Shown: positions 10,246-19,215 of the stretch, piece after piece
Position numbering within the stretch: the stretch's first letter is position 1
Layout of the letters: the number at the start of each line of letters is the position of its first letter
Origin: DASVBE01 sp963770375
GTDB lineage: Bacteria; Actinomycetota; Actinomycetes; Streptosporangiales; Streptosporangiaceae
Length of the DNA stretch: 64,000 bases
Reading direction: 5' to 3'
NCBI GenBank assembly: GCA_963770375.1
Contig: CAVYPM010000016.1
Coordinates: 124,001 to 188,000 of the forward strand
The notes under the pieces: generated by a model
Told to the model about the DNA's origin: nothing
What the model saw: the letters and a program-made list of their open reading frames with translations, nothing else
Database searches by the model: none
Position numbers and translations under genes: made by a program

Positions 10246-12054
10246 TTACACGGGTTGCTGTCGCGAGCTGAGCCGCCCGCCGATACGGGTTGCAGATTCC
10301 GGATTTACGGTGGCGAGGAAGCTGATCACGTCCTCAACGGTGGTGATCCCGGCGTCGGAACCGAGGCCGGTGGCGACCAGCGCCCCGCAGGCGGTGCCGA
10401 GCCGCGCGGCGTCGACCGGGTCGCAGCCGAGCAGCAGCCCGGCGATCATCCCGGCGTCGAAGGCGTCGCCGCAGCCGGTGGTGTCGACGACGGTGACGTC
10501 GTGCGCCGGGATGTGGATGGGGTCCGGGCTGGCCGCGGTTCCCGTGCTGACCAGGGCGCCGTTCTCGCCGAGGGTGACCGCGACGCCTGCGGTGCCCAGG
10601 GCCAGCACGTCCGTGATGGCCTCGGTGAGGTCGTCGCGGCCGGTCAGGCGGCGGAGCTGGTCCTCGTTCGGGCAGAACCAGTCCGCGGTGCCGATCAGCT
10701 CCCTGAGCCGCTCGAAGTCCTCGGGACGGCCGGGCCCGAGCACGTCGATCAGGACCAGGGCGCCGCTGGCCTGGGCGGTTTTAGCCAGGGCGGTCAGGCC
10801 GGCCTGGGTCCCCCGGCCGAGCCTGTCCGGCGCGCCGATCAGCAGCACGTCGCAGCCGTCCAGCCAGGCCGGGTCGATGTCGTCCAGCTCCAGGTACGGC
10901 ATGGCGCCGGGGGCGTGCAGCGCGGGCCGCTCGCCGTTGGGCCGGATCGGCAGCATGCTGGCGGCGGTCTGCCGGCCGGCCTTGCGGACCAGGCCGCGGG
11001 TGTCGATGCCGTAGGAGGCCAGCACCGCGGTGATGATGCCGGCGATCAGGTCGTCGCCGATCGCGCCGACCGCGGTGACCTGGGCGCCGAGCTTGGCCAG
11101 GTCCACGGCCGGGCCGGCCGCGGTGCCCGCCGCGGTGGCCTTGATCTCCTCCAGCCGGACGCTGGCCTGGCCGGGCGGGATGGTGTCGACCGGTCGGCCG
11201 AGCACGTCCAGGATGTACGCGCCGAGCGCGACGACGCGGCCGAGGCTTCCGCCGGGCGGGCCGTCCGTCCCGGCGGTCACTGCTGGGCCTCGGCGGCCTG
11301 GTGGGCGGGCTTGGGGTTCGGCGGCCTGGGCCTCGGCCTGCTCGCGGCCGTACCGGCGGCGCCGGGCCTCGGCGCCAACCTCTTCCAGCTGCTCGTCGGT
11401 CAGGATCGTGGGCTCGCCGAGCATCCGGGCCAGCCGGTACGTGCGGGCCAGCCACTCCAGGAGCATCGCGTTGTCGTAGGCCTGGGCCAGTGTCCTGCCG
11501 TAGCAGATCGCGCCGTGGTTAGCCAGGATCGCCGCCCGGCGGCCGTCCAGCGCGAGCACCGCGGCCTGGGCCAGGCCCTCGGACCCGAACCGGGTGTAGG
11601 GCGCGACCCGGACCGTGCCGCCCAGCGCGTGGATCGCGTAGTGGATCGCCGGAAGCTTGTCGAACACCGCGGACAGCGCGATGACCTCCGGCGAGTGCGT
11701 GTGCACCACGCCGCCGGCCGATGAGCTGGCGTAGATGGCCAGGTGCATCGGCGTTTCCGAGGACGTGGCCACGGGCGGCGGCGCGGCCAGCCGCATCCCG
11801 CCCATCGTCAGCCCGCCGGGGCCAGCCGTCTCGCCCGGGGCGAGCTGGAGCGCGCACACCTGCTCGGGCCGCATCTGGGGGTACGGCACGCTGGAAGGGG
11901 TAATCAGCACGGTATCGCCGACGCGGACGCTGATGTTGCCCGCGCTGCCCAGGGCCAGCCCGTCGGTCAGGAGCCGGTTGCTGTAGCTGACGAGCTGCTC
12001 GCGGGCGGCGCCAAGCTCGCCATCATCGGGATGATACGTATCGGGGCGGTACAT
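10246..12054 (-). CDS. Fused class II aldolase (N-terminal) and PfkB sugar kinase (C-terminal)
   Basis: One open frame of 602 residues from ATG at 12054. The N-terminal ~230 residues are class II aldolase/adducin: SAGNISVRVGDTVLITPSS, the metal-binding histidines in GVVHTHSPEV, and ANHGAICYGRTLAQAYDNAMLLEWLAR. A charged linker at about 235-260 follows. The C-terminal ~340 residues are a PfkB/ribokinase-type kinase: VVALGAYILDVLG, GPAVDLAKLGAQVTAVGAIGDD, WFCPNEDQLRRLTG and the signature DTTGCGDAFDAGM with the catalytic Asp. The pair could phosphorylate a sugar or sugar acid and cleave the phosphate. As separate proteins both families are common; the single-chain fusion is the unusual point. 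It is transcribed with the aminotransferase at 8946 and controlled by the divergent TetR protein. Confidence 0.85.
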   Translation of the reverse strand: MYRPDTYHPDDGELGAAREQLVSYSNRLLTDGLALGSAGNISVRVGDTVLITPSSVPYPQMRPEQVCALQLAPGETAGPGGLTMGGMRLAAPPPVATSSETPMHLAIYASSSAGGVVHTHSPEVIALSAVFDKLPAIHYAIHALGGTVRVAPYTRFGSEGLAQAAVLALDGRRAAILANHGAICYGRTLAQAYDNAMLLEWLARTYRLARMLGEPTILTDEQLEEVGAEARRRRYGREQAEAQAAEPQARPPGRRGPAVTAGTDGPPGGSLGRVVALGAYILDVLGRPVDTIPPGQASVRLEEIKATAAGTAAGPAVDLAKLGAQVTAVGAIGDDLIAGIITAVLASYGIDTRGLVRKAGRQTAASMLPIRPNGERPALHAPGAMPYLELDDIDPAWLDGCDVLLIGAPDRLGRGTQAGLTALAKTAQASGALVLIDVLGPGRPEDFERLRELIGTADWFCPNEDQLRRLTGRDDLTEAITDVLALGTAGVAVTLGENGALVSTGTAASPDPIHIPAHDVTVVDTTGCGDAFDAGMIAGLLLGCDPVDAARLGTACGALVATGLGSDAGITTVEDVISFLATVNPESATRIGGRLSSRQQPV

Positions 12055-12063
12055 TATGCTGAT

Positions 12064-12090
12064 GTTAGACGGACGTCCAACAAAAATATA
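12064..12090 (-). promoter_or_regulatory. TetR-type palindromic operator with overlapping -10 element
   Basis: GTTAGACGGACGTCCAAC at 12064-12081 is an 18-base palindrome with seven of nine base pairs matched (half-sites GTTrGACG/CGTCyAAC). It lies between the divergent starts of the aldolase/kinase (12054, minus) and the TetR gene (12135, plus). On the minus strand TATATT (12090-12085) is a good -10, which would put the transcription start inside the palindrome. Repressor binding would therefore block the aldolase operon and probably autoregulate the TetR gene. Confidence 0.65.
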
Positions 12091-12134
12091 GACCCGATCA
12101 TGCTGGACGCAGGTCGCTAATATCGGCGGGGACC

Positions 12135-12800
12135 ATGCCAAAGATCGTCGACTGGGACGCCAAGCGGGACGAGATCCTGTCCGCCACCTGGCGGGTGATC
12201 GCCCGGGACGGGCTGGCCCGCGCCACCATCACCGCGATCGCCCGCGAGGCGAAGTGCTCGCGCGGCATCCTCGCGCACTATTTCGACGACAAGGCCGACA
12301 TCCTCGGCTCGGCGATGATGGTGTCGCACCGCCGGGTCATCGACCGGATCGACGCGCAGACCGCCGGGCGGACCGGCCTGGACGCGCTGCGGGTGACCAT
12401 GCTCGAGGCGCTCCCCATCGACGAGCAGCGCGACCTGGAAGCGCAGATCGAGATCTCGTTCTGGGGCCGGGCGCTGGGCACCCCGGCGCTCCGCGACCTG
12501 CAGAACACGGAGTTCGACCAGCTGGTCAGCCGGCTGCGCGGGCACCTGGCGCAGGCCCGGGACCAGGGTGAGCTGGCCGGCGGCCTGGACCTGGACTTCG
12601 CCGCGCACCAGCTGGTGGTGCTGATCGACGGGCTCAGCGCGGAACGGGTGCTGTATCCCGACCGGGTCAGCCCGGAGCGCCAGGTCACGATGCTGGACCA
12701 CCTGCTGGCCAGCTTCCGCCCGGCCGGCGCGGCCGCGGTGGCCGCGGTGGCCGCCGCGCCGGAGCTGTCTCCGGCAGAATCGGCCCGGGCGGGCATGTAG
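12135..12800 (+). CDS. TetR/AcrR family regulator (BetI-like)
   Basis: 221 residues. The N-terminal helix-turn-helix reads RDEILSATWRVIARDGLARATITAIAREAKCSRGILAHYFDDKADIL, the classic TetR pattern with the recognition helix before HYF. The ligand domain is BetI-like (ISFWGRALGTPALRDLQ, ELAGGLDLDFAAHQLVVLIDGL). The C-terminal ~25 residues are Ala-rich and probably disordered. It is divergent from the aldolase/kinase-aminotransferase operon with the palindrome 12064-12081 between them, so it is most likely the local repressor, with an intermediate of that pathway as inducer. Confidence 0.88.
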   Translation: MPKIVDWDAKRDEILSATWRVIARDGLARATITAIAREAKCSRGILAHYFDDKADILGSAMMVSHRRVIDRIDAQTAGRTGLDALRVTMLEALPIDEQRDLEAQIEISFWGRALGTPALRDLQNTEFDQLVSRLRGHLAQARDQGELAGGLDLDFAAHQLVVLIDGLSAERVLYPDRVSPERQVTMLDHLLASFRPAGAAAVAAVAAAPELSPAESARAGM

Positions 12801-12879
12801 AGACCGGGCCCGCCGCTCCGACGTACCCGGTGACAGGCGCCCGGACCGCGGGTGCCGCGGCAGGCAAGGAGCTACCGGC

Positions 12880-13242
12880 ATGAAGTACATGCTGCTGATC
12901 TACAACAACCCGGCGACCTACCAGGCGTGGACCGAGGAGCAGCGCAGCGAGCTGTTCGGCGAGGTCGACGCGCTGATGAAGGAGCTGACCGAGTCCGGCG
13001 AGCTGGTCGGCGGCGAGGCTCTGGCGGACGCGTCCAACGCGGTCATCGTCCGGGTCAGGGACGGCGTGCGGGCCGCCACCGACGGGCCGTACGCCGAGGC
13101 CAAGGAGCAGCTGGCCGGGTATCTCACGGTGGAGTGCGAGACGAAGGAGCGGGCGGTGGAGATCGCCGCCCGGTGGCCGGACGCGAAGTACTTCACGATG
13201 GAGGTCCGCGCGGTAATGAACTCCTCCGGCGCCGAGATGTGA
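12880..13242 (+). CDS. YCII-related (DGPF-type) protein, ECF42 partner
   Basis: 120 residues from ATG at 12880 behind AAGGAGC. It starts MKYMLLIYNNPATYQAW and carries the ATDGPYAEAKEQLAGYLTVEC segment, the DGPF/Y hallmark of the YCII-related family that almost always accompanies ECF42 sigma factors. The next gene, 13 bases later, is such a sigma factor. The small ferredoxin-like fold is thought to bind a ligand or act in the signalling pathway; the molecular role is not settled in the family. Confidence 0.85.
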   Translation: MKYMLLIYNNPATYQAWTEEQRSELFGEVDALMKELTESGELVGGEALADASNAVIVRVRDGVRAATDGPYAEAKEQLAGYLTVECETKERAVEIAARWPDAKYFTMEVRAVMNSSGAEM

Positions 13243-13255
13243 CGACGGGCCGTCG

Positions 13256-14506
<1,251 letters not shown>

Positions 14507-14509
14507 CCC

Positions 14510-14992
14510 GTGACCGAGCCCGCACCGGAGAAGCCCGTGCTGGATAGACCCGTGCTTGATGAACCCGTGCTGGAGCAAGCCGTGTCCGAGCACGACTATC
14601 TGCTCCGCCTGGCCGCATCGGACCTGGGCCGGGCGGTGTTCGCCGAGCCGGACTGGGACACGCTGATCGTCGACTACCCGGACCTGTCCGTGCCGCGGGC
14701 GTACACCCGCTTCGTCGCCGAGAAGGTCATCCGCAACGCGGCGATCGGCCGGCAGCTGCCCCGCCGGGCGGAACGGGCGGGCTTCACGGTGCGTAAGGTC
14801 ACCCCGGTCACGGCCGTGATCCGCGAGGCCGCGGAGGCCGACAGGTTCCTGGGCTTCCAGCGGGTCACGGACCGCGCCGTCGAGGAGGGCTATCTCACCG
14901 CGGAATCCGGCCGCCAGTGGCTGCGCCACCTCACGACGGAGCCGTTCTTTGCCTCCGTCACGCTTTATATCCTCACGGCCGGGGCTGGCTAG
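14510..14992 (+). CDS. N-terminally truncated SAM-methyltransferase-like protein
   Basis: 160 residues, starting 4 bases after the sigma factor stop. Residues from about 27 on (LRLAASDLGRAVFAEPDWDTLIVDYPD, IRNAAIGRQLPRRAERAGF, SVTLYILTAGAG) match the last two thirds of UbiE-like methyltransferases: the post-motif EPDW strand, helix and closing beta strands. The SAM-binding GxGxG region is absent and is replaced by ~20 residues of a five-residue repeat (PVLDR, PVLDE, PVLEQ), so it cannot methylate as it stands. It is either a remnant kept in frame or a re-used domain. The near-perfect coding frame argues against very old decay. Confidence 0.6.
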   Translation: MTEPAPEKPVLDRPVLDEPVLEQAVSEHDYLLRLAASDLGRAVFAEPDWDTLIVDYPDLSVPRAYTRFVAEKVIRNAAIGRQLPRRAERAGFTVRKVTPVTAVIREAAEADRFLGFQRVTDRAVEEGYLTAESGRQWLRHLTTEPFFASVTLYILTAGAG

Positions 14993-15101
14993 TTCTGCGG
15001 CGGGTGCCGGGCCCCGCGGATGGCCGGTTTGACCTGGCCCTTGGGGCCGCCCGCAGGCTGAATGCGCCGGGCCGGGGCGGCCCGGGATGAGGAGGCGCGC
15101 G

Positions 15102-16217
15102 GTGGACCTGATGACCAGCGGGGCTTTCGCCCGGGCTTCGGGGCTGTCCCGCAAGGCGCTGCGGCTGTACGACGAGCTGGACCTGCTGCGCCCGGTCCGC
15201 GTCGATCCGGACTCGGGCTACCGGCTGTACGACCCGGCTCAGCTCGAGCAGGCCCGGCTGGTGGCCTGGCTGCGGCGGCTGGGCATGCCGCTGGCCCGGA
15301 TCCGGGCGGTGAGCACGCTGCCGCCCGCGCTGGCCGGTGCCGAGCTGGCCCGGTACTGGGACCAGGTCGAGGCCCAGGCGTCGGCCCGCCGGGAGCTGGC
15401 CCGCTTCCTCATCGGCTACCTGTCAGGGAAGGAAGCTTCGATGAGCGAGACGACGAGCCCGGCGCTGGCCGTGCGGTACGCAGTGCGGTCCGATACCGGG
15501 CTGCAGCGGGAGGGTAACGAGGACGCCGCCTACGCGGGGGCCCGGCTGCTGGCCGTGGCCGACGGCATGGGCGGGCACGCCGCCGGGGAGATGGCCAGCG
15601 CGGCGGTGATCGACGCGCTGCGGCCGCTGGACACCGCGGTGCCCGCGGGCGAGCTGCTCAACGCGCTGGACCACGCGGTGCGCCGGGCCAGCGCGGCGAT
15701 CAGGGAGCTGGTCGCGGCCAGCCCGGCGCTGCGCGGGATGGGCACGACGCTGACCGCGCTGCTGTGGTCAGGTTCCCAGCTGGGGCTGGTGCACATCGGC
15801 GACTCCCGGGCCTACCTGCTCCGCGACGGCGCGCTGTTCCAGATCACCGCCGACCACACGCTGGTGCAGTCGCTGCTGGACGACGGCTCGATCACCGCGG
15901 AGGAGGCGGCTTCACACCCGCAGCGCTCGCTGCTGCTGCGCGCGCTGGGCGAGGGCAGCGCCGAGCCGGACCTGCAGCTGCGCGAGGCCCGGGTCGGCGA
16001 CCGGTACCTGCTGTCCTCCGACGGCCTGCACGCGGTGGTGGAGGCCGGCGCGATCGCCCGGGTGCTGCGTGAGACCGGCGACCCGGACCAGGCCGCCACC
16101 GAGCTGATCGCGCTGGCCATTGATGGCGGCGGTCCGGACAACATCACCTGCATCGTCGCCGACGTGGTCGCCCCGGCCCCGGACGCGGCACCCACCATTC
16201 CGGGAAAGGCCCCGTAG
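15102..16217 (+). CDS. MerR-type DNA-binding domain fused to a PP2C protein phosphatase
   Basis: 371 residues from GTG at 15102, chosen because GGAGG at 15091-15095 sits six bases upstream. ATG 15087 lies before this site and ATG 15111 is the alternative. Residues ~1-105 are a MerR winged helix (SGAFARASGLSRKALRLYDELDLLRP, SGYRLYDPAQLEQARLVAWLRRLGMPL). From ~120 a complete PP2C metal-dependent Ser/Thr phosphatase follows: SDTGLQREGNEDAAY, VADGMGGHAAGEMAS, MGTTLTALLW, HIGDSRAYLLRDG and GGPDNITCIVADV with the metal-binding Asp residues. It has no membrane segment. This suggests a soluble regulator linking promoter binding to dephosphorylation, possibly opposing a Ser/Thr kinase. Confidence 0.9.
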   Translation: MDLMTSGAFARASGLSRKALRLYDELDLLRPVRVDPDSGYRLYDPAQLEQARLVAWLRRLGMPLARIRAVSTLPPALAGAELARYWDQVEAQASARRELARFLIGYLSGKEASMSETTSPALAVRYAVRSDTGLQREGNEDAAYAGARLLAVADGMGGHAAGEMASAAVIDALRPLDTAVPAGELLNALDHAVRRASAAIRELVAASPALRGMGTTLTALLWSGSQLGLVHIGDSRAYLLRDGALFQITADHTLVQSLLDDGSITAEEAASHPQRSLLLRALGEGSAEPDLQLREARVGDRYLLSSDGLHAVVEAGAIARVLRETGDPDQAATELIALAIDGGGPDNITCIVADVVAPAPDAAPTIPGKAP

Positions 16218-16646
16218 ATTCACCAGGATTTCGCCGTCTGAACCAGCAGGCGTTTCCGGGGCGTTACCCGGTAAGAGCTGGCTGGCGGTGACATGTATGT
16301 GATGGCGGCGTGGGTGGCCGCGGCAGGCTGCGCGCCGGCCGGGCCGGACGGCGGCCCGCAGCCGCCGCAGCGGCCGGGCCGTCCCCGGTATCGGCGAGGA
16401 AGCCTGGCAGCTCAACCGCGGTCGTACCGTGGTGTTCCGCCTCGGCCCGGCCTACGGCAAGGTAACGCTCAGCGGCCCCAGCGAACCCAGGCTGGTCGCC
16501 CACCTGGCCGCCACCGCCGCCACCCGCCTCACGGTTGACGACGACAACCCGGCTAGCCATCCTGGCCGCGACCGCCGCCCACAACCGGACATGGGTTGCC
16601 AGTCCGGGGATCATGGGTGCTGAGAGCGAGCGGGAGGGCGACGGCC
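16218..16646 (+). other. Gene-poor stretch with a possible small broken coding remnant
   Basis: No gene is certain here. From 16387 to 16623 one frame reads GIGEEAWQLNRGRTVVFRLG, then GKVTLSGPSEPRLVAHLAATAATRL, which looks coding in composition and codon use. It has no good start of its own. An upstream frame (from ATG 16293) would join it only through a one-base shift near 16385. I do not recognise the product. It may be a remnant or a small gene damaged by a sequencing insertion. Confidence 0.25.
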
Positions 16647-17444
16647 GTGCCGGACATCGGTGTGCAGATCAGCCCGGCGGTGGCCGATCGCCTGCGGGAG
16701 GCCGCGGGCCAGGATGGCCGGCTGGGCACCGGGGCGGTCACCCAGCTGGCGCAGCAGGCCGTAGCGGCCTGGGCCAGCGCAGCCGGCGGCGATGACCGCG
16801 CGCTGACCGCGCTGGGCGGACCCGACGCCGCGAGCTGGCTGACCCAGCCGGTGAACAGCAAGTCCACGCGGCTCTCCCCCGGCGCGCGGGTGACCGCCAT
16901 CGAGATCAGCGGCGTGGACGCGGACCGCTCGCCCGCCCGGCTGGACGTCAGGTTCGAGTTCACCGGCCGCTGGCAGCAAGACAGCGACGAGGCCGACACG
17001 GACTTCGTCGGCTTCATGACGCTGAACCTGGACGGCGCCGGGCCCCAGCCCTGGCGGCTGACGGCCGGCTACCTCCAGCGGCTGTCCTCGTGGCTCGGCT
17101 ACCAGTTCACCAGCCGCCAGGAGACGCCGCAGGAACACCAGCAGCGGACCGGATCGGCGACGGCCCCGGGCCCGGTCGCCGGCCAGGACCGGACGTTCCG
17201 CCTGACGGCGGGCTTCGCCGAGCACGACGAGCGCTACGGCGGCTCGGCCTCGGTCCAGGTCACCCGCCCCATCCCGCCCAGCCGGGCCGAGGCTGAGGCG
17301 CTCATCTGGCCCGCCGTCGAGGCCGCCACCGAGCAGGCCCTCGGTCCCGGCGACTGGCGCCCGTCCCTGAACTGGCTAGAGGTCATCGAACTGCTCCCCG
17401 GCCCGGCCCGGAAGCCAGCGAAATCTGGCGGAACGACTGCGTGA
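16647..17444 (+). CDS. Hypothetical protein, unrecognised family
   Basis: 265 residues from GTG at 16647, preceded by GGGAGGG at 16632-16638. The first ~60 residues look helical and Ala-rich (VADRLREAAGQDGRLGTGAVTQLAQQAVAAWASAA). The middle has alternating hydrophobic strands (RVTAIEISGVDADRS, ARLDVRFEFTGRW, FVGFMTLNLDG) and tryptophan-rich turns. A second similar strand-rich part follows near 190-225, and the end is helical (AEALIWPAVEAATEQAL). There is no signal peptide, membrane segment, Cys cluster or nucleotide-binding motif. The length, codon use and ribosome site make it a real gene; the function is unknown. Confidence 0.6.
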   Translation: MPDIGVQISPAVADRLREAAGQDGRLGTGAVTQLAQQAVAAWASAAGGDDRALTALGGPDAASWLTQPVNSKSTRLSPGARVTAIEISGVDADRSPARLDVRFEFTGRWQQDSDEADTDFVGFMTLNLDGAGPQPWRLTAGYLQRLSSWLGYQFTSRQETPQEHQQRTGSATAPGPVAGQDRTFRLTAGFAEHDERYGGSASVQVTRPIPPSRAEAEALIWPAVEAATEQALGPGDWRPSLNWLEVIELLPGPARKPAKSGGTTA

Positions 17445-17579
17445 GCCCGTGACCGCACTGCGGGCTCACGCAGCCACCGCCCGGGGAAGCGCACTCACTC
17501 AGGTTCGGTCAAGGGCCGCCACCCGGCTGCGCCGGGAATGTGGTTGCCCCGTCTTTGCCTCCAGCATCAGGATCAGGCC

Positions 17580-18146
17580 ATGCCGGTACGGGTTCGCGAC
17601 TACCAGCCAGCAGATGAGCAGGACTGGCTCCGGTGCCGCGTGCTGTCCTTCCTGGGCACCGCGTACTTCGACGACGTGATGACGGCCAAGACCTCGCCAG
17701 CCGCAGGCGCAGAACTGGTCGCCGTGGATGCCGGGGCCATAGTCGGTGTTCTGGACCTGTCTGTGGACGGAGTTCTCGCCACGATCGAGACGATCGCCGT
17801 GCACCCCGATCATCAGCACCGGGGCATCGGGACCCTGCTCTTTCAGGAGGCCTGCACCCGGGCCGCCGCGCTCGGCGCGACGACCATTGACGCGTGGACG
17901 CGTGACGACGATGATGCGCTGCGCTGGTACCGGTCCCGCGGCTTCCGCGAGAGTGAGCACTACCTGCATCTCTACGCCGACCATTACGTGGACGCCGGCG
18001 AGCCAGCCCAGGCGGTCCAGCCCCGCCCCGGTCTGGAGCCCATCAAGGTATTCCTGCACGCAACCCTCGACCACGAGGCCGAGGCCAGGAAGAAGTTCCG
18101 CCGCGTGCACGTCTGCCGCCGCTTCGCCCAGCCGATCGACGGATAG
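17580..18146 (+). CDS. GNAT family N-acetyltransferase
   Basis: 188 residues from ATG at 17580 (MPVRVRDYQPADEQDW). The acetyl-CoA-binding motif A is clear: IETIAVHPDHQHRGIGTLLFQEAC, with R/Q-x-x-G-x-G/A. It is followed by DDDDALRWYRSRGFRES. After the acetyltransferase fold (~130 residues) comes a further ~55-residue basic tail ending VCRRFAQPIDG, which I cannot assign. Family members acetylate antibiotics, protein N-termini or small amines. Nothing nearby fixes the target. Confidence 0.85.
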   Translation: MPVRVRDYQPADEQDWLRCRVLSFLGTAYFDDVMTAKTSPAAGAELVAVDAGAIVGVLDLSVDGVLATIETIAVHPDHQHRGIGTLLFQEACTRAAALGATTIDAWTRDDDDALRWYRSRGFRESEHYLHLYADHYVDAGEPAQAVQPRPGLEPIKVFLHATLDHEAEARKKFRRVHVCRRFAQPIDG

Positions 18147-18260
18147 CCCCTTGCCCGCCTTTCCATGGTCCAGGAGGATCCGCTCCCGCGAGACACCCGA
18201 AATCCTTCAGGATCATGAAACGGCTCATCATGATCGCGGTAGATGCGCCTGGTTGAACGG

Positions 18261-19073
18261 TCAGCGGGCGGCGGGTTCGTGCCATGCCAGATCGGTGCCG
18301 AGTGCTCTGGCGAGCCGGGTGATTGCCTCGCGTGTGGTCTGGTCGCTGACGCGGTCGGGCAGCCAGGCGCAGGCGATGCCGGCGGCTGTCACGTCGGCGG
18401 TGGCGCAGGCGGCGGCCAGGCATTCCTCGATCTGGGTGAGGGAGGGCCCGGGGCCTGATGGGAAGCGCAGGCCGGGCAGTTGCGCGCTGTCGATGACGTC
18501 CACGTCGAGGTGCAGGTAGACCGGCGTGCGGCCGAGCCCGTCGAGGGCGGAGGTGATCGCGGCCGGGTCGGCGGGCACGCGGCGGACCTGGCTGGCGGTC
18601 AGGGCGTCGCGCTCGGCGGGGTCGAGGTCCCTGGCGTCAGCGAGCACGATGCTGGCGTCGGCCACCGGCCGCAGCCCGAGCGCATCGCCGAACAGCCCGG
18701 GTGTCCGGCCGGTCAGCATCGCCAGCGCCATGCCGCCGAGGTAGCCGCTGGTCGATATGACGGGGGTGTTGAAGTCGCCGTGCGCGTCCAGCCACACCAC
18801 GGCCAGGTCGCGATAGCGGCGCTGCAGCCCGGCTACCGCCGCGCGGGCGGTCGGGCAGTCGCCGGAGAGCACCAGCGGCCTGGCGGCCCGGGCCACCGCG
18901 TCGGCTACTGCCTGGTGCAGCAGGCTCATCCGGGCGGGGACGGGGCCAGCAGGGAGGGCCGGGCAGATCGTCTCGGTTGCGCCGACGGGGACCGGGAAGG
19001 CCGGGATGTGCTCGTCGAGGTGCCAGGGCGTGACGATGGGATCCCAGCGGCCGCCGCTGCTGTGGTCAGCCAC
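18261..19073 (-). CDS. Arginase/agmatinase-family ureohydrolase-like protein
   Basis: 270 residues from GTG at 19073, behind GGAAAGAGAGG; the longer open frame upstream is non-coding. The ureohydrolase metal motifs are partly kept: LVLSGDCPTARAAVAG stands where GGDHS is usual, VVWLDAHGDFNTP matches DAHxD, and YLHLDVDVIDSAQLPG matches DxDxxD with Ser for the usual Pro. The missing histidine in the first motif removes one manganese ligand. Similar SGDC-type members occur in actinobacteria. It may hydrolyse a guanidino compound with an altered site or have another activity. It is divergent from the PfkB kinase. Confidence 0.78.
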   Translation of the reverse strand: MADHSSGGRWDPIVTPWHLDEHIPAFPVPVGATETICPALPAGPVPARMSLLHQAVADAVARAARPLVLSGDCPTARAAVAGLQRRYRDLAVVWLDAHGDFNTPVISTSGYLGGMALAMLTGRTPGLFGDALGLRPVADASIVLADARDLDPAERDALTASQVRRVPADPAAITSALDGLGRTPVYLHLDVDVIDSAQLPGLRFPSGPGPSLTQIEECLAAACATADVTAAGIACAWLPDRVSDQTTREAITRLARALGTDLAWHEPAAR

Positions 19074-19215
19074 GAGGTGCCTCTCTTTCCTTCCGGTGGG
19101 CGAGTCCCCGGAGGTGTCCCCGCACCTCCCATCCTGACCCCCTCCTGGCCCACCCCGGGGCCCGCGGGACACAGCGGGGCTGCCCGGTGCGGATCGGGCT
19201 GTCATCCTGGCTGGC

